A DNA stretch of 64,000 nt, from NCBI GenBank assembly GCA_036782715.1, contig DAIPYN010000001.1:1-64000 (forward strand). The letters are read 5' to 3'. A program made the translations under genes and the position numbers. Numbering within the stretch: position 1 is the first letter of the stretch; each line of letters starts with the position of its first letter. Origin of the DNA: UBA3478 sp036782715. GTDB lineage: Bacteria > Bacteroidota > Bacteroidia > Flavobacteriales > Flavobacteriaceae. Below are positions 50,453 to 60,110 of the stretch, in pieces. Below the pieces are notes generated by a model. It did not search any database. It had not been told where the DNA came from and saw only the letters and a program-made list of their open reading frames with translations.

Positions 50453-51909
50453 TGAAGACAATCAAAGATTTACTTTATGGGATATCTCTAGAGCGAGTTG
50501 AGGGAAGTACCTCTACTACGGTTACCTCTATTGCATTCGATTCCCGTAAGGTGTCTGAAGGGGCCATGTTTATTGCTATTCGTGGGGTACAAGTGGATGG
50601 TCACGATTTCATTGATAGAGCCATCGAAGATGGAGCTTCAGTAATTGTGGTTGAAGAAATACCTGCCATTCTAAAGACTGGAACTGTCTATGTTCAGACC
50701 CGTTGCACTAGAGAGGCACTTTCGATAATTGCTGCTAATTACTTCGATAATCCAAGTAAGGATATGCGTGTTGTTGGAGTAACTGGAACCAATGGTAAGA
50801 CTACAGTAGCTACCTTACTTTATCAACTTTTTACCGAGTTAGGTTATAGCTGCGGTTTACTTTCTACGGTAGAAGTTAGAGTAGCGAATAAAACATTTAC
50901 TGCCACCCATACAACTCCAGATCCATTGCAAATCCAGTCTTATATCGCTCAAATGAGAGATGCGGGTGTCACTTATTGCTTTATGGAGATTAGCTCGCAC
51001 GGGATCGATCAAAAAAGAGCTAAGGGTATCCAATTTGATGGAGCATTATTTACCAACTTATCTCATGATCATCTCGACTATCACAAAGATTTCGCTAGTT
51101 ATCGAGACGTGAAAAAAAGTTGGTTTGATCACTTGTCAAAATCGGCATTTGCAATCAGTAATAATGACGATAAAAATGGGGCTATTATGCTTCAAAACAC
51201 GGTGGCTAAGAAACGATTCTACGGTCTTCATTCGCTATGTGATTACAAGGCTTCGGTGGTTGAAATGCGTTTTGATGGAATGTTGCTTCGCATTGAAGGA
51301 AAAGAATTTTGGACGCGTTTAACGGGCCGATTCAATGCATACAACTTATTACTGGTGTATGGTGCTTCAATAGAATTGGGTGTGGGTGAAGAAGAGCTCC
51401 TGACCGCTATGACTAACTTAAAGCCAGCTCCTGGTCGCTTAAATTGGGTGAGTGGTGCTAATGGCGTCTACGGTGTTGTTGACTTTGCGCATACCCCAGA
51501 TGCGCTCGAAAATGTTCTAGATTCGATCAATGCCATTCGAACGCACAACGAATCGTTAATCACGGTTGTGGGTTGTGGAGGAGATAAAGATCGTGCCAAG
51601 CGTCCTAAAATGGGTGCGATTGCTGCCCGATTAAGTTCTCGGGTGATTCTTACTTCAGATAATCCGAGAAGTGAAGATCCTAAACTGATTGCCGATGCCA
51701 TGTTTGAAGGAGTTTCTGTGGAGCATCGTTCTAAAGTATTTATTCAACTTGATCGAGCCGAGGCGATTCGTATGGCCGTTGCTTTAGCGAGTCCTGGTGA
51801 TGTTGTTGTTGTGGCTGGTAAAGGTCATGAAACTGAACAAATCATAGGGGATAAGAGAATTCCTTTCAGTGATTATGAACAATTGTCTAATTCCTTAAAC
51901 CCTCGTTAG
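50452..51909 (+). CDS. murE: MurE, UDP-MurNAc-L-Ala-D-Glu:meso-DAP ligase
   Basis: Adds the third residue of the stem peptide. The ATP motif is GTNGKT at 112-117; the DNPR motif (403-406) is the signature for meso-diaminopimelate rather than lysine. The frame has a GTG one codon before the ATG; I use the ATG at 50452, which overlaps the ftsI stop. No murF follows in this cluster. Confidence 0.96.
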   Translation: MKTIKDLLYGISLERVEGSTSTTVTSIAFDSRKVSEGAMFIAIRGVQVDGHDFIDRAIEDGASVIVVEEIPAILKTGTVYVQTRCTREALSIIAANYFDNPSKDMRVVGVTGTNGKTTVATLLYQLFTELGYSCGLLSTVEVRVANKTFTATHTTPDPLQIQSYIAQMRDAGVTYCFMEISSHGIDQKRAKGIQFDGALFTNLSHDHLDYHKDFASYRDVKKSWFDHLSKSAFAISNNDDKNGAIMLQNTVAKKRFYGLHSLCDYKASVVEMRFDGMLLRIEGKEFWTRLTGRFNAYNLLLVYGASIELGVGEEELLTAMTNLKPAPGRLNWVSGANGVYGVVDFAHTPDALENVLDSINAIRTHNESLITVVGCGGDKDRAKRPKMGAIAARLSSRVILTSDNPRSEDPKLIADAMFEGVSVEHRSKVFIQLDRAEAIRMAVALASPGDVVVVAGKGHETEQIIGDKRIPFSDYEQLSNSLNPR

Positions 51910-53108
51910 TGCTTTATACTTTATTTGACTTTTTAGATCGTATGTATGATTTGCCCGGAGCAAGTCTATTTCGATTCTTATCGTTTAGAGCGGCTTTGGC
52001 TACTGTTATCAGCTTACTTATCGGGATTGTTTTTGGTAGAAGCGTCATTGATTTTCTGAAAAGAAAACAAATTGGAGAAACTATCCGAGATCTTGGACTT
52101 GAGGGACAAACCCAAAAAGCTGGAACTCCTACCATGGGTGGGTTGATCATTATTGGATCAACGCTGATTCCTGTACTACTATTTGCAGATCTTACTAATA
52201 TCTACATTCAGCTACTAATTCTATCGACATTGTGGATGGGAGTAATCGGTTTTATTGATGATTATATTAAGAAATTTAAGAATGACAAGGACGGGTTAAA
52301 AGGCAAGTTCAAGGTTCTAGGCCAGGTCATCTTAGGAGGGGTTGTTGGTGCGGTGCTGTATTTTCATCCGCATGTAACCTTAAAGAAAGAGGTAGAAGGT
52401 GTTCTTTTAAAGGATGCTCCTGAGATTAAGGCGGTGATGACCAATATCCCGTTTTTCAAGAACAATGAACTTGATTACACTGATTTACTTACCAGTATTG
52501 ATCCTTCTCTGGCTCATTTAGGCTGGCTCATATTTATTCCTATTGTCATTTTTATCGTTACGGCTGTTTCAAATGGAGCCAATCTTACCGATGGAATTGA
52601 TGGTCTTGCTGCAGGGAGTTCTGCCATTATTATGCTTGCTCTATTGGTGATGGCTTGGGTTTCTGGAAACTTTTTGTTTGCTGACTATCTGAATATCTTC
52701 TATCTCCCCAGAGTAGGTGAGGTAGTTGTTTTTTCTGGAGCTTTTATTGGAGCTTTAATTGGTTTTATGTGGTACAATACATATCCGGCTCAAGTTTTTA
52801 TGGGTGATACGGGAAGTTTAACCATAGGGGGTGTTATTGCCGTAATCGCAATTATTGTTCGCAAAGAATTGCTCGTTCCTGTATTGTGTGGAATTTTCTT
52901 TGCAGAATCTCTCTCTGTGATGCTCCAGGTCGGATACTTTAAGTACTCGCGTAAAAAATATGGCACTGGACGTCGCATTTTTCTTATGGCCCCTTTACAT
53001 CATCACTATCAAAAGAAGGGATATCATGAAAGTAAAATTGTGATGCGATTTCTAATCGTTGGAATTCTTTTAGCAGTTCTCAGCATCGTAACACTTAAAA
53101 TTCGATAA
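51909..53108 (+). CDS. mraY: MraY, phospho-MurNAc-pentapeptide translocase
   Basis: Makes lipid I from UDP-MurNAc-pentapeptide and undecaprenyl phosphate in the inner membrane. The 399-residue polytopic protein has the TPTMGG motif, FIDDYIKKFKNDKDGLKGKF and NLTDGIDGLAAG, with the catalytic aspartates, and a C-terminal APLHHHYQKKG. A loop of about 30 residues after TLKKEVEGV is longer than in E. coli, a usual trait in the phylum. GTG start, overlapping murE by one base. Confidence 0.97.
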   Translation: MLYTLFDFLDRMYDLPGASLFRFLSFRAALATVISLLIGIVFGRSVIDFLKRKQIGETIRDLGLEGQTQKAGTPTMGGLIIIGSTLIPVLLFADLTNIYIQLLILSTLWMGVIGFIDDYIKKFKNDKDGLKGKFKVLGQVILGGVVGAVLYFHPHVTLKKEVEGVLLKDAPEIKAVMTNIPFFKNNELDYTDLLTSIDPSLAHLGWLIFIPIVIFIVTAVSNGANLTDGIDGLAAGSSAIIMLALLVMAWVSGNFLFADYLNIFYLPRVGEVVVFSGAFIGALIGFMWYNTYPAQVFMGDTGSLTIGGVIAVIAIIVRKELLVPVLCGIFFAESLSVMLQVGYFKYSRKKYGTGRRIFLMAPLHHHYQKKGYHESKIVMRFLIVGILLAVLSIVTLKIR

Positions 53109-54466
53109 TGCTCAGTCCTGGAAGTTACATAGTAGTCTTAGGAGCCGGCGAAAGCGGGGTAGGTGCTGCTTTGCTTGCCAAGAAAAAAGGCTTCAAGGTA
53201 TTTGTTTCTGATCGTTCGAATATCGCATCTAAGTATAAGCAGCAATTAGAGGAATGTTCCATCGTTTTCGAGGATGGAACCCATACCCCTGAGAAGATTC
53301 TTTGTGCTGATTTGGTGATCAAAAGCCCAGGGATACCCGATAAAGCTCCTTTAGTACAAGAGCTATTGAATAATGGCGTAACGGTTATTTCTGAAATTGA
53401 ATGGGGATACTATTTTCTAGAAGGAGGTGAGGTCATTGCAATTACCGGTACCAATGGGAAAACTACCACGGCAACCCTAACGCATCACATTCTTAAAAGT
53501 GATGATTCAAACACCCTTTTAGCGGGAAATATTGGGGACAGTTTTGCCGCCGCAGTTGCCGAACAGCCTGAGGCTAGCTACGTGCTAGAGGTAAGTAGTT
53601 TTCAATTAGACGGAATCGATCAGTTCAGACCGCATATTTCTGTGCTTACCAATATTACGCCAGATCATCTCGACCGCTATGATTATTCTTTTGATAAGTA
53701 CATCGGTTCAAAAATGCGAATCGTTAAGAATCAGACGGCTGAGGACTTTTTTATTTACGATGCCGATGATACGGTTATCGCTAAAGAAGTGGAGGGCAGA
53801 TTGGGTGAAATAGCTGCGCGACTTATTCCGTTCAGTTGTGAAAAGAAATTAAACGAAGGGGCCTTTTTAGAGGGTGACCATTTGAAAATAATTATTGACA
53901 ATCAAACATTTACTATGGAAACGTCAAAGATTCCGATTCAAGGAAAACACAATCTTAAAAACACCATGGCAGCCTCAACAGTGGCTATGATTAAAAATAT
54001 TCGACGCGAGGCGATTAAGCAAAGTATTGAAGGGTTTACGGGTGTTACTCATCGAATGGAAGTTTTTGAAGAGTTTTCTGGAGTTCGATTCATCAACGAC
54101 TCGAAGGCGACCAATGTGAACGCCACATATTTCGCATTAGAATCGGTAAAAAGACCGGTTATTTGGATTGCTGGAGGTGTAGATAAGGGTAATGATTATT
54201 CAGCACTCATGCCGCTCGTTCGTGAGAAAGTAAAGGCTATTCTTTGCATTGGTGTTGATAATCAAAAGATTATAGACACCTTCGGAAAGGTAGTTTCTGA
54301 GATTCATGAACTATCCACTTTTGAAGATACAGTTGCCTTAGCTATGCGCTTTGCGGAGCGAGGGGATACCGTGATGTTATCACCGGCTTGTGCAAGCTTT
54401 GATCGATTTAAGAACTATGAGGAAAGAGGAAAGCAGTTTAAGAAAGTAGTTAGATCCCTAGATTAA
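53108..54466 (+). CDS. murD: MurD, UDP-MurNAc-L-alanine:D-glutamate ligase
   Basis: Adds D-glutamate, supplied by MurI (20588). The 452-residue protein has the Rossmann start VVLGAGESGVGAA, the ATP motif GTNGKTT at 114-120 and the C-terminal LSPACASFDRFKNYEERG, typical of MurD. It overlaps both neighbours by one base. Confidence 0.97.
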   Translation: MLSPGSYIVVLGAGESGVGAALLAKKKGFKVFVSDRSNIASKYKQQLEECSIVFEDGTHTPEKILCADLVIKSPGIPDKAPLVQELLNNGVTVISEIEWGYYFLEGGEVIAITGTNGKTTTATLTHHILKSDDSNTLLAGNIGDSFAAAVAEQPEASYVLEVSSFQLDGIDQFRPHISVLTNITPDHLDRYDYSFDKYIGSKMRIVKNQTAEDFFIYDADDTVIAKEVEGRLGEIAARLIPFSCEKKLNEGAFLEGDHLKIIIDNQTFTMETSKIPIQGKHNLKNTMAASTVAMIKNIRREAIKQSIEGFTGVTHRMEVFEEFSGVRFINDSKATNVNATYFALESVKRPVIWIAGGVDKGNDYSALMPLVREKVKAILCIGVDNQKIIDTFGKVVSEIHELSTFEDTVALAMRFAERGDTVMLSPACASFDRFKNYEERGKQFKKVVRSLD

Positions 54467-55662
54467 TGAAAAACGCACTGAGCTTACTTCGAGGAGATCG
54501 CGCCATTTGGGCACTTACCGTGCTGTTGGCGATTCTTTCTTTTTTGCCGGTGTACAGTGCTGGAACACAAATTCATTTCAGTGAGTCTAGCTCGGTGATT
54601 AGTACGCTTCTGTTTAAACATATGTTTTTATTGATAGCAGGGTTTGGGCTTATTGGTCTAACACACTATTTACCCATCGAGCGTATTGCGATGATCGCTT
54701 GGCTGTTATTGATTCCTTCCTTATTGTTATTAGCCTACACGTTAACTCTAGACACCTCTTTTGGTGGAGTGAGTGCTAAACGATGGATTAAGGTGCCTAT
54801 ACTGAATATGAATTTTCAGCCATCTACCTTGTCTAGTGTGTTGCTAATGGTTTGCGTTGCAAGTTATCTAGCAAAAGTAAAAGGAACTGCTGTTCGTTTT
54901 CGAGATAGTATTTTACCTCTTTGGATCCCAATTTTTGCAACAGTTATTCTTGTAGTTGGGCAAAACTTCTCGACGGCTGCACTGATTGGTTTTAATGCTT
55001 TTATGCTCTGCTTTATGGGAGGCTATCCGTTAAAGTATCTTGTGGCTATTGGTATTTCAATAACTGCCGGGGCAGCGCTTTTTTTTACTCTTTTATTGAC
55101 CTCTCCTGAGGTAATTCCCTCAGATCGGGCAATTACATGGAAGAATAGAGTTGAGTCGTTCATACATCCTGAATTAGCCACAGACGATAGTCGTCATCAA
55201 ATAACTCTTGCTAAAATCGCGGTAGCTGAAGGGGGTGTTTTTGGTAAGGGAGCAGGAAAAAGCGTCATTAAAAATAGAATTTCCCAGAGTACTTCTGATT
55301 TTATCTATGCAATCATTGTTGAGGAATATGGATTAGTTGGAGGCTTATTTATTCTTTTAATTTACATTCTATTTCTCTTTCGTATCACGGTCTTAGCGTA
55401 TGCAGCTACTTCGGTATTTGCCAAGCTGTTAATTGTGGGGCTTGGGCTTCCGATCGTATTTCAAGCGTTTTTGAACATGGCAGTAGTTGTTGAGCTCGTA
55501 CCGGTTACTGGTCAACCCTTGCCACTGATTAGTATGGGGGGAACCTCTATCTGGATGACTTGTATTGCAATTGGTATTGTGCTCAGTGCAACAAGCCACA
55601 CGAAGAAAAAGGAGAAACTCGCAGATTCCGAATTCTCTATCAAAAATCTAAGTCGTAAATGA
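54466..55662 (+). CDS. ftsW: FtsW, septal peptidoglycan polymerase (SEDS family)
   Basis: A 398-residue SEDS glycosyltransferase that polymerises lipid II with FtsI. It has about ten membrane segments, the catalytic-loop Asp region (HPELATDDSRHQITLAKIAV), GKGAGKSVIKNRISQSTSDF and VVVELVPVTGQPLPLISMGG. It could be RodA by fold alone, but its place in the cluster argues for FtsW. Confidence 0.94.
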   Translation: MKNALSLLRGDRAIWALTVLLAILSFLPVYSAGTQIHFSESSSVISTLLFKHMFLLIAGFGLIGLTHYLPIERIAMIAWLLLIPSLLLLAYTLTLDTSFGGVSAKRWIKVPILNMNFQPSTLSSVLLMVCVASYLAKVKGTAVRFRDSILPLWIPIFATVILVVGQNFSTAALIGFNAFMLCFMGGYPLKYLVAIGISITAGAALFFTLLLTSPEVIPSDRAITWKNRVESFIHPELATDDSRHQITLAKIAVAEGGVFGKGAGKSVIKNRISQSTSDFIYAIIVEEYGLVGGLFILLIYILFLFRITVLAYAATSVFAKLLIVGLGLPIVFQAFLNMAVVVELVPVTGQPLPLISMGGTSIWMTCIAIGIVLSATSHTKKKEKLADSEFSIKNLSRK

Positions 55663-56741
55663 ATTATCGATTTCTGATATCGGGCGGAGGTACTGGTGGA
55701 CACATCTACCCAGCTATTGCTATTGCTGATGCGCTTAAAGCTACCTATCCCGATGCAGAATTTCTGTTTGTGGGAGCCCAAGGTAGAATGGAGATGGAGC
55801 TTGTGCCCAAGGCAGGATACCCGATTAAAGGACTTTGGATTACAGGTATTCAAAGAAAATTTAGTTTAAGAAATATGCTATTGCCATTGATGCTGCTTTC
55901 GAGTTTGCTTCAATCTTTTTTTCTATTACTGAAATTCAAACCCAATTATGTCGTGGGTACAGGAGGTTTTGCGAGTGGACCGCTTCTTTTCGTAGCTTCT
56001 ATTTTAAAGATTCCTTATTTGATTCAAGAACAGAATGCCTTTGCAGGTCTTACTAATAAATGGGTCTCACCTAAAGCAGATGTTATTTGTGTTGCCTATC
56101 CCAATATGGATCGATTCTTTCCAAAATCTAAGGTGGTTATAACGGGTAATCCCATTAGATCATCTTTGGTTGCTAACCAGATAGATCGGGCCACTGCTGC
56201 AAGTATTTATGATTTTAATGCTTTGGACAAAGTGGTTTTAATGTTGGGAGGTAGTTTGGGTTCTGCCGCAATGAATAAGTGGTTAAGTGAACAATTAGAT
56301 TTAATTACTAGCCGTGGTTTTAAAGTGCTGTGGCAGTGCGGGAAAATTTATTACAACACCTATAAAAACTACGAGAGTAAATCGGTGAAAGTCGTCCCTT
56401 TTATCGAAAATATGGGAGCTGTTTACGAACTGGCTTCAGGTATTATTTCTAGGGCAGGAGCGGGAGCCATTTCTGAACTTGCTGGAGTGGGTAAACCTAC
56501 CCTTTTTATTCCCTCACCTTTAGTTGCCGAAGATCACCAAACCAGGAATGCCGAGAGTATGGTGGCTTTAGATGCCGCCATGATTCTTAGAGAAAGCGAA
56601 CTATCTGATTCAAGTATTCTGGAGCGTTTTCTTGAATACGTTCAGTCAGAAAATCCAGTAATGGGTAATCGATTTAAAGCTGAAGCTAGACCTCGAGCTG
56701 CTGAGACCATTGTGGAATTAATAGTAGAGCGATTAAAATGA
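55659..56741 (+). CDS. murG: MurG, lipid II synthase
   Basis: Transfers GlcNAc to lipid I. The 360-residue GT28 enzyme has GGGTGGH at 9-15, the membrane-facing LWITGIQRK segment, VGTGGFASGP and the C-domain ISRAGAGAISELAGVGKP with the UDP-GlcNAc-binding residues. It overlaps both neighbours by 4 bases. Confidence 0.97.
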   Translation: MNYRFLISGGGTGGHIYPAIAIADALKATYPDAEFLFVGAQGRMEMELVPKAGYPIKGLWITGIQRKFSLRNMLLPLMLLSSLLQSFFLLLKFKPNYVVGTGGFASGPLLFVASILKIPYLIQEQNAFAGLTNKWVSPKADVICVAYPNMDRFFPKSKVVITGNPIRSSLVANQIDRATAASIYDFNALDKVVLMLGGSLGSAAMNKWLSEQLDLITSRGFKVLWQCGKIYYNTYKNYESKSVKVVPFIENMGAVYELASGIISRAGAGAISELAGVGKPTLFIPSPLVAEDHQTRNAESMVALDAAMILRESELSDSSILERFLEYVQSENPVMGNRFKAEARPRAAETIVELIVERLK

Positions 56742-58054
56742 AACAGTCCTACTATTTCATAGGAATTGGAGGTATTGGAATGTCGGCCTTGGCTCGCTAT
56801 CTACTTAATCGTGGTTATGAGGTTGGAGGCTATGATCGCGATCAAACCGATTTATGTCAAGCATTAACGAGTGAGGGTGCGCAGATTAGTTATGATCTTA
56901 CCGATTTTACATTCATTGATACCTTTTCGAATAACCTCCTAGTTATTTATACGGCTGCAGTTACGAGCGAACATCCGCAATTGAAGTACGCCTTATCGAA
57001 AGGAGTTCGAACTTTAAAGAGAGCTCAGTTTTTAGGTGAAATCGTTCAATCAGGAAAGGTGCTTGCAGTGGCAGGTACCCACGGAAAGACTACAACGGCC
57101 ACGTTTCTCACTCATTTTTTGAAACAGTCTAACGTTTCGTTTACCGCTTTTCTTGGTGGAATTTCAAACGATTTGAATTCAAATTATTATTCATCAGGTT
57201 CAGAATACTTTGTGGTTGAGGCAGATGAGTTTGATCGTTCTTTTTTAGCCTTGCATCCGCATGCTTCAATCATCACATCGATAGAGCCTGATCATTTAGA
57301 TATCTATAAGGATTACCAAGCGATCGTCGATTCTTTTACTCAATTCGTAAATCAAACTTCAGGAGCTTTAATGGTTCATGAGTCTGTGAAACTTAAAGGA
57401 TCAATTTCTTATGGATTTTCTCCTGAGAATGATGGGTATATTACAGATATTGAATTCACCAAAAGCGGAACGAATTTTAAAATCCACACTAAGGAACACC
57501 CTGCTGTCTCAGTAACTGTTCCTTTTTATGGAAATCACAATCTTCTTAATACGTTAGCTGCCTACATGATCGCAAAGGAAATAGTCTCCGTTGAGAAGCT
57601 TGTTCCTATTTTCAACACTCTTCCTTTAGCAAAACGTAGAGCCTCGAAATTAGTTGAAAACGATCAGGTCGTTTTTTACGATGACTATGCGCATCATCCT
57701 AGTGAAATTCAGGCAATGCATCAGTTGCTTCGTTCTCGATATCCCAATCGTTCGATTACCGCAGTTTTTCAGCCTCATTTATATTCTCGAACTAGAGATT
57801 TTGCAAAGGAGTTTATTGAGGTTTTAGGTTTGTTTGATAACGTATGGATATTGCCTATCTATCCAGCCCGTGAAGCTCCAATTCAAGGAGTGAGTTCTAA
57901 ACTATTGTTAAATGGAGATTCTCGTTTAGAATCTATTTCAAAAGAGGAGGTTCTGTCGCGTATATCTATGAAAGCCCCCGAGGTATTAGTTACCCTTGGT
58001 GCCGGTGATATTGCCAATTTATCTCGGTCGATTCAAAAACTTCTCGAACAGTGA
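56738..58054 (+). CDS. murC: MurC, UDP-MurNAc:L-alanine ligase
   Basis: Adds the first amino acid of the stem peptide. The 438-residue protein has FIGIGGIGMSALAR, the ATP motif GTHGKTT at 113-119, VVEADEFDRSFL and VFYDDYAHHPSEI, all specific to MurC. It overlaps murG and ftsQ by 4 bases. Confidence 0.97.
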   Translation: MKQSYYFIGIGGIGMSALARYLLNRGYEVGGYDRDQTDLCQALTSEGAQISYDLTDFTFIDTFSNNLLVIYTAAVTSEHPQLKYALSKGVRTLKRAQFLGEIVQSGKVLAVAGTHGKTTTATFLTHFLKQSNVSFTAFLGGISNDLNSNYYSSGSEYFVVEADEFDRSFLALHPHASIITSIEPDHLDIYKDYQAIVDSFTQFVNQTSGALMVHESVKLKGSISYGFSPENDGYITDIEFTKSGTNFKIHTKEHPAVSVTVPFYGNHNLLNTLAAYMIAKEIVSVEKLVPIFNTLPLAKRRASKLVENDQVVFYDDYAHHPSEIQAMHQLLRSRYPNRSITAVFQPHLYSRTRDFAKEFIEVLGLFDNVWILPIYPAREAPIQGVSSKLLLNGDSRLESISKEEVLSRISMKAPEVLVTLGAGDIANLSRSIQKLLEQ

Positions 58055-58773
58055 AACGGTTTAAATCGCTCATACAATTCATAAGTGTTACCGTTTTAAT
58101 GGGGGTAATAATTGTGGTTTCTCAGTTTCAACAGAAAGTAAGGCCAGCGAGTCACATAAATATTCGGTTCGATCAAAAGAAGGAAACGCTGGTTGATACC
58201 GACTCGGTTAATAAATTGTTAATACAAATTGTTCAACAATACAGCGCGAGCCTAAAAGATGGGATAGTTTTGAGTAAGGCAGAAAAAGGCATCGAATCGA
58301 TGTCTGGTGTTCGAAATGCTGAGGTTTTCAGCACAGTTTCGGGAGTCTTAGTGGCTGAAATTCAGCAAAAAAAGGTTCGAGCTAAGGTGATTGGTTCAAA
58401 ACCTTATTATATCGATGAATTAGGGGACGAACTTCCCTTGACGAGCCGATATGAACCTGAAGTCGTTTTGATTCGTTCGAATGAAGCTTTTGAAATTGAC
58501 GGATCTGACGTGATTGAGCTGCTTTCGGGCATTGAAAGTAGCGAACTTTTGAACAAGGATTTAAAAGAAATCAAGCAAATTAGTTCGCGTCGTTTTTCGC
58601 TCCTTTTTAACTCGTTGCCCTTCGAGGTAATCGTGGGAGAAGCAGTGAACATCGAGCAGAAGATGACTAAATTGATTGCTTTTTTGATAAAAGCGGAGCA
58701 AGAGAAATCACTAAGACAATATCGAACAGTGAATTTGTCTTTTAATAATCAGGTAGTGGCTACCAAAAAGTAA
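58051..58773 (+). CDS. ftsQ: FtsQ-like cell division protein
   Basis: A 240-residue bitopic protein: short basic N-terminus, one transmembrane segment (about 9-26), then a POTRA-type and an FtsQ-type periplasmic domain (KGIESMSGVRNAEVFSTVSG, KPYYIDELGDELPLT). It links early and late division proteins. Weakly conserved, but the position before ftsA is diagnostic. GTG start. Confidence 0.9.
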   Translation: MKRFKSLIQFISVTVLMGVIIVVSQFQQKVRPASHINIRFDQKKETLVDTDSVNKLLIQIVQQYSASLKDGIVLSKAEKGIESMSGVRNAEVFSTVSGVLVAEIQQKKVRAKVIGSKPYYIDELGDELPLTSRYEPEVVLIRSNEAFEIDGSDVIELLSGIESSELLNKDLKEIKQISSRRFSLLFNSLPFEVIVGEAVNIEQKMTKLIAFLIKAEQEKSLRQYRTVNLSFNNQVVATKK

Positions 58774-58777
58774 CCAA

Positions 58778-60094
58778 ATGGAACAAGAAACATATTCAGT
58801 AGGCTTAGATATTGGGACGACCAAGATCGTTGCTATTATCGGTAAAGAGAATGAATTTGGGAAAGTTGAGGTTGTAGGTGTTGGTAAAGCCAAAAGTTTG
58901 GGTGTACATCGAGGAGTAGTGAATAATATTACTCAAACGGTTCAATCTATCCAAGCTGCCGTTGAAGAGGCAGAAAGTGTCTCAGGAGTTGCTATTTCTG
59001 AAGTAGTCGCCGGTATTGCAGGCCAACACATACGAAGTTTACAGACCTCAGATTATATTACTAGGGAAGCGCCAGAAGAGGTGATTAGTGAAGATGATTT
59101 GAAGCGACTTGAGCAGCAGGTAAAAAAGTTGCAAATGCTGCCTGGAGAGGAGATTATTCATGTTCTTCCACAAGAGTACAAAGTAGATACCCAGTCTGAG
59201 ATTAAAGAGCCCATCGGTATGTATGGAAACCGATTAGAGGCTAGGTTTCATGTGGTGGTAGGTCAAGTGGCTTCAATCAAAAATATTCACCGTTGTATCG
59301 TTAGCGCCAATATTAAAGTGCAAGACGTATGTTTGGAGCCTATCGCTTCTGCTAAGGCCGTTTTGAGTCAAGAAGAAATGGAAGCTGGTGTAGCACTGGT
59401 TGATATAGGAGGAGGTACTACAGACCTAGCGGTATTTAAGGATGGAATTATTAGACACACCTCAGTGATTCCCTTCGGTGGTAATATTATCACGGAGGAT
59501 ATCAAAGAAGGTTGTGCAATCATAGAAAAGCAAGCAGAACTGTTAAAAGTGAAGTTTGGTTCTGCATGGCCTGGAGAAAATAAAGAAAATGAAGTGGTAT
59601 CGATCCCTGGTTTAAGAGGTAGAGAGCCCAAAGAGATCACCTTAAAGACCCTTTCGAAGATTATACACGCTCGAGTCGTTGAGATTATTGAAGCAGTCAA
59701 TGCCGAAATTAAGAACTACGCACAGGGTGATCAGAAGAAGAAACTGATCGCAGGTATTGTTATTACAGGTGGTGGAAGCCAACTTAAACATTTGAAACAG
59801 GTAGTTGAATACATCACCGGCATGGACACCCGAATCGGATACCCGAATGAACACCTTGCAGGCAACTCTAGCCCTGAAATTGCTAGCCCTATGTATGCCA
59901 CCGCAGTTGGTCTACTAATGGGGGCATTAGAAATACAAGAAATACAGGCGAACACGAAGTCTGTAATCAAACAACAAGATACTGATGATACCCCATCACA
60001 AGAAAGTGAGGACTCAATCGAGCCAAAGAAAGGTGGATTGTTAGGTGTCTTTTTGAATAAAGCAAAGAATATTTTCGACGAATTAGCCGACTAA
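58778..60094 (+). CDS. ftsA: FtsA, actin-like divisome membrane tether
   Basis: Attaches FtsZ filaments to the membrane. The 438-residue protein has the phosphate-1 motif VGLDIGTTKIVAIIG, VDIGGGTTDLAVFKDG and GIVITGGGSQLKHL, the actin-fold ATP motifs, with subdomain 1C between. A polar linker leads to a C-terminal amphipathic helix (LLGVFLNKAKNIFDELAD) that should insert in the membrane. It lies 4 bases after ftsQ. Confidence 0.97.
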   Translation: MEQETYSVGLDIGTTKIVAIIGKENEFGKVEVVGVGKAKSLGVHRGVVNNITQTVQSIQAAVEEAESVSGVAISEVVAGIAGQHIRSLQTSDYITREAPEEVISEDDLKRLEQQVKKLQMLPGEEIIHVLPQEYKVDTQSEIKEPIGMYGNRLEARFHVVVGQVASIKNIHRCIVSANIKVQDVCLEPIASAKAVLSQEEMEAGVALVDIGGGTTDLAVFKDGIIRHTSVIPFGGNIITEDIKEGCAIIEKQAELLKVKFGSAWPGENKENEVVSIPGLRGREPKEITLKTLSKIIHARVVEIIEAVNAEIKNYAQGDQKKKLIAGIVITGGGSQLKHLKQVVEYITGMDTRIGYPNEHLAGNSSPEIASPMYATAVGLLMGALEIQEIQANTKSVIKQQDTDDTPSQESEDSIEPKKGGLLGVFLNKAKNIFDELAD

Positions 60095-60110
60095 AAAAAA
60101 CAACCGACCT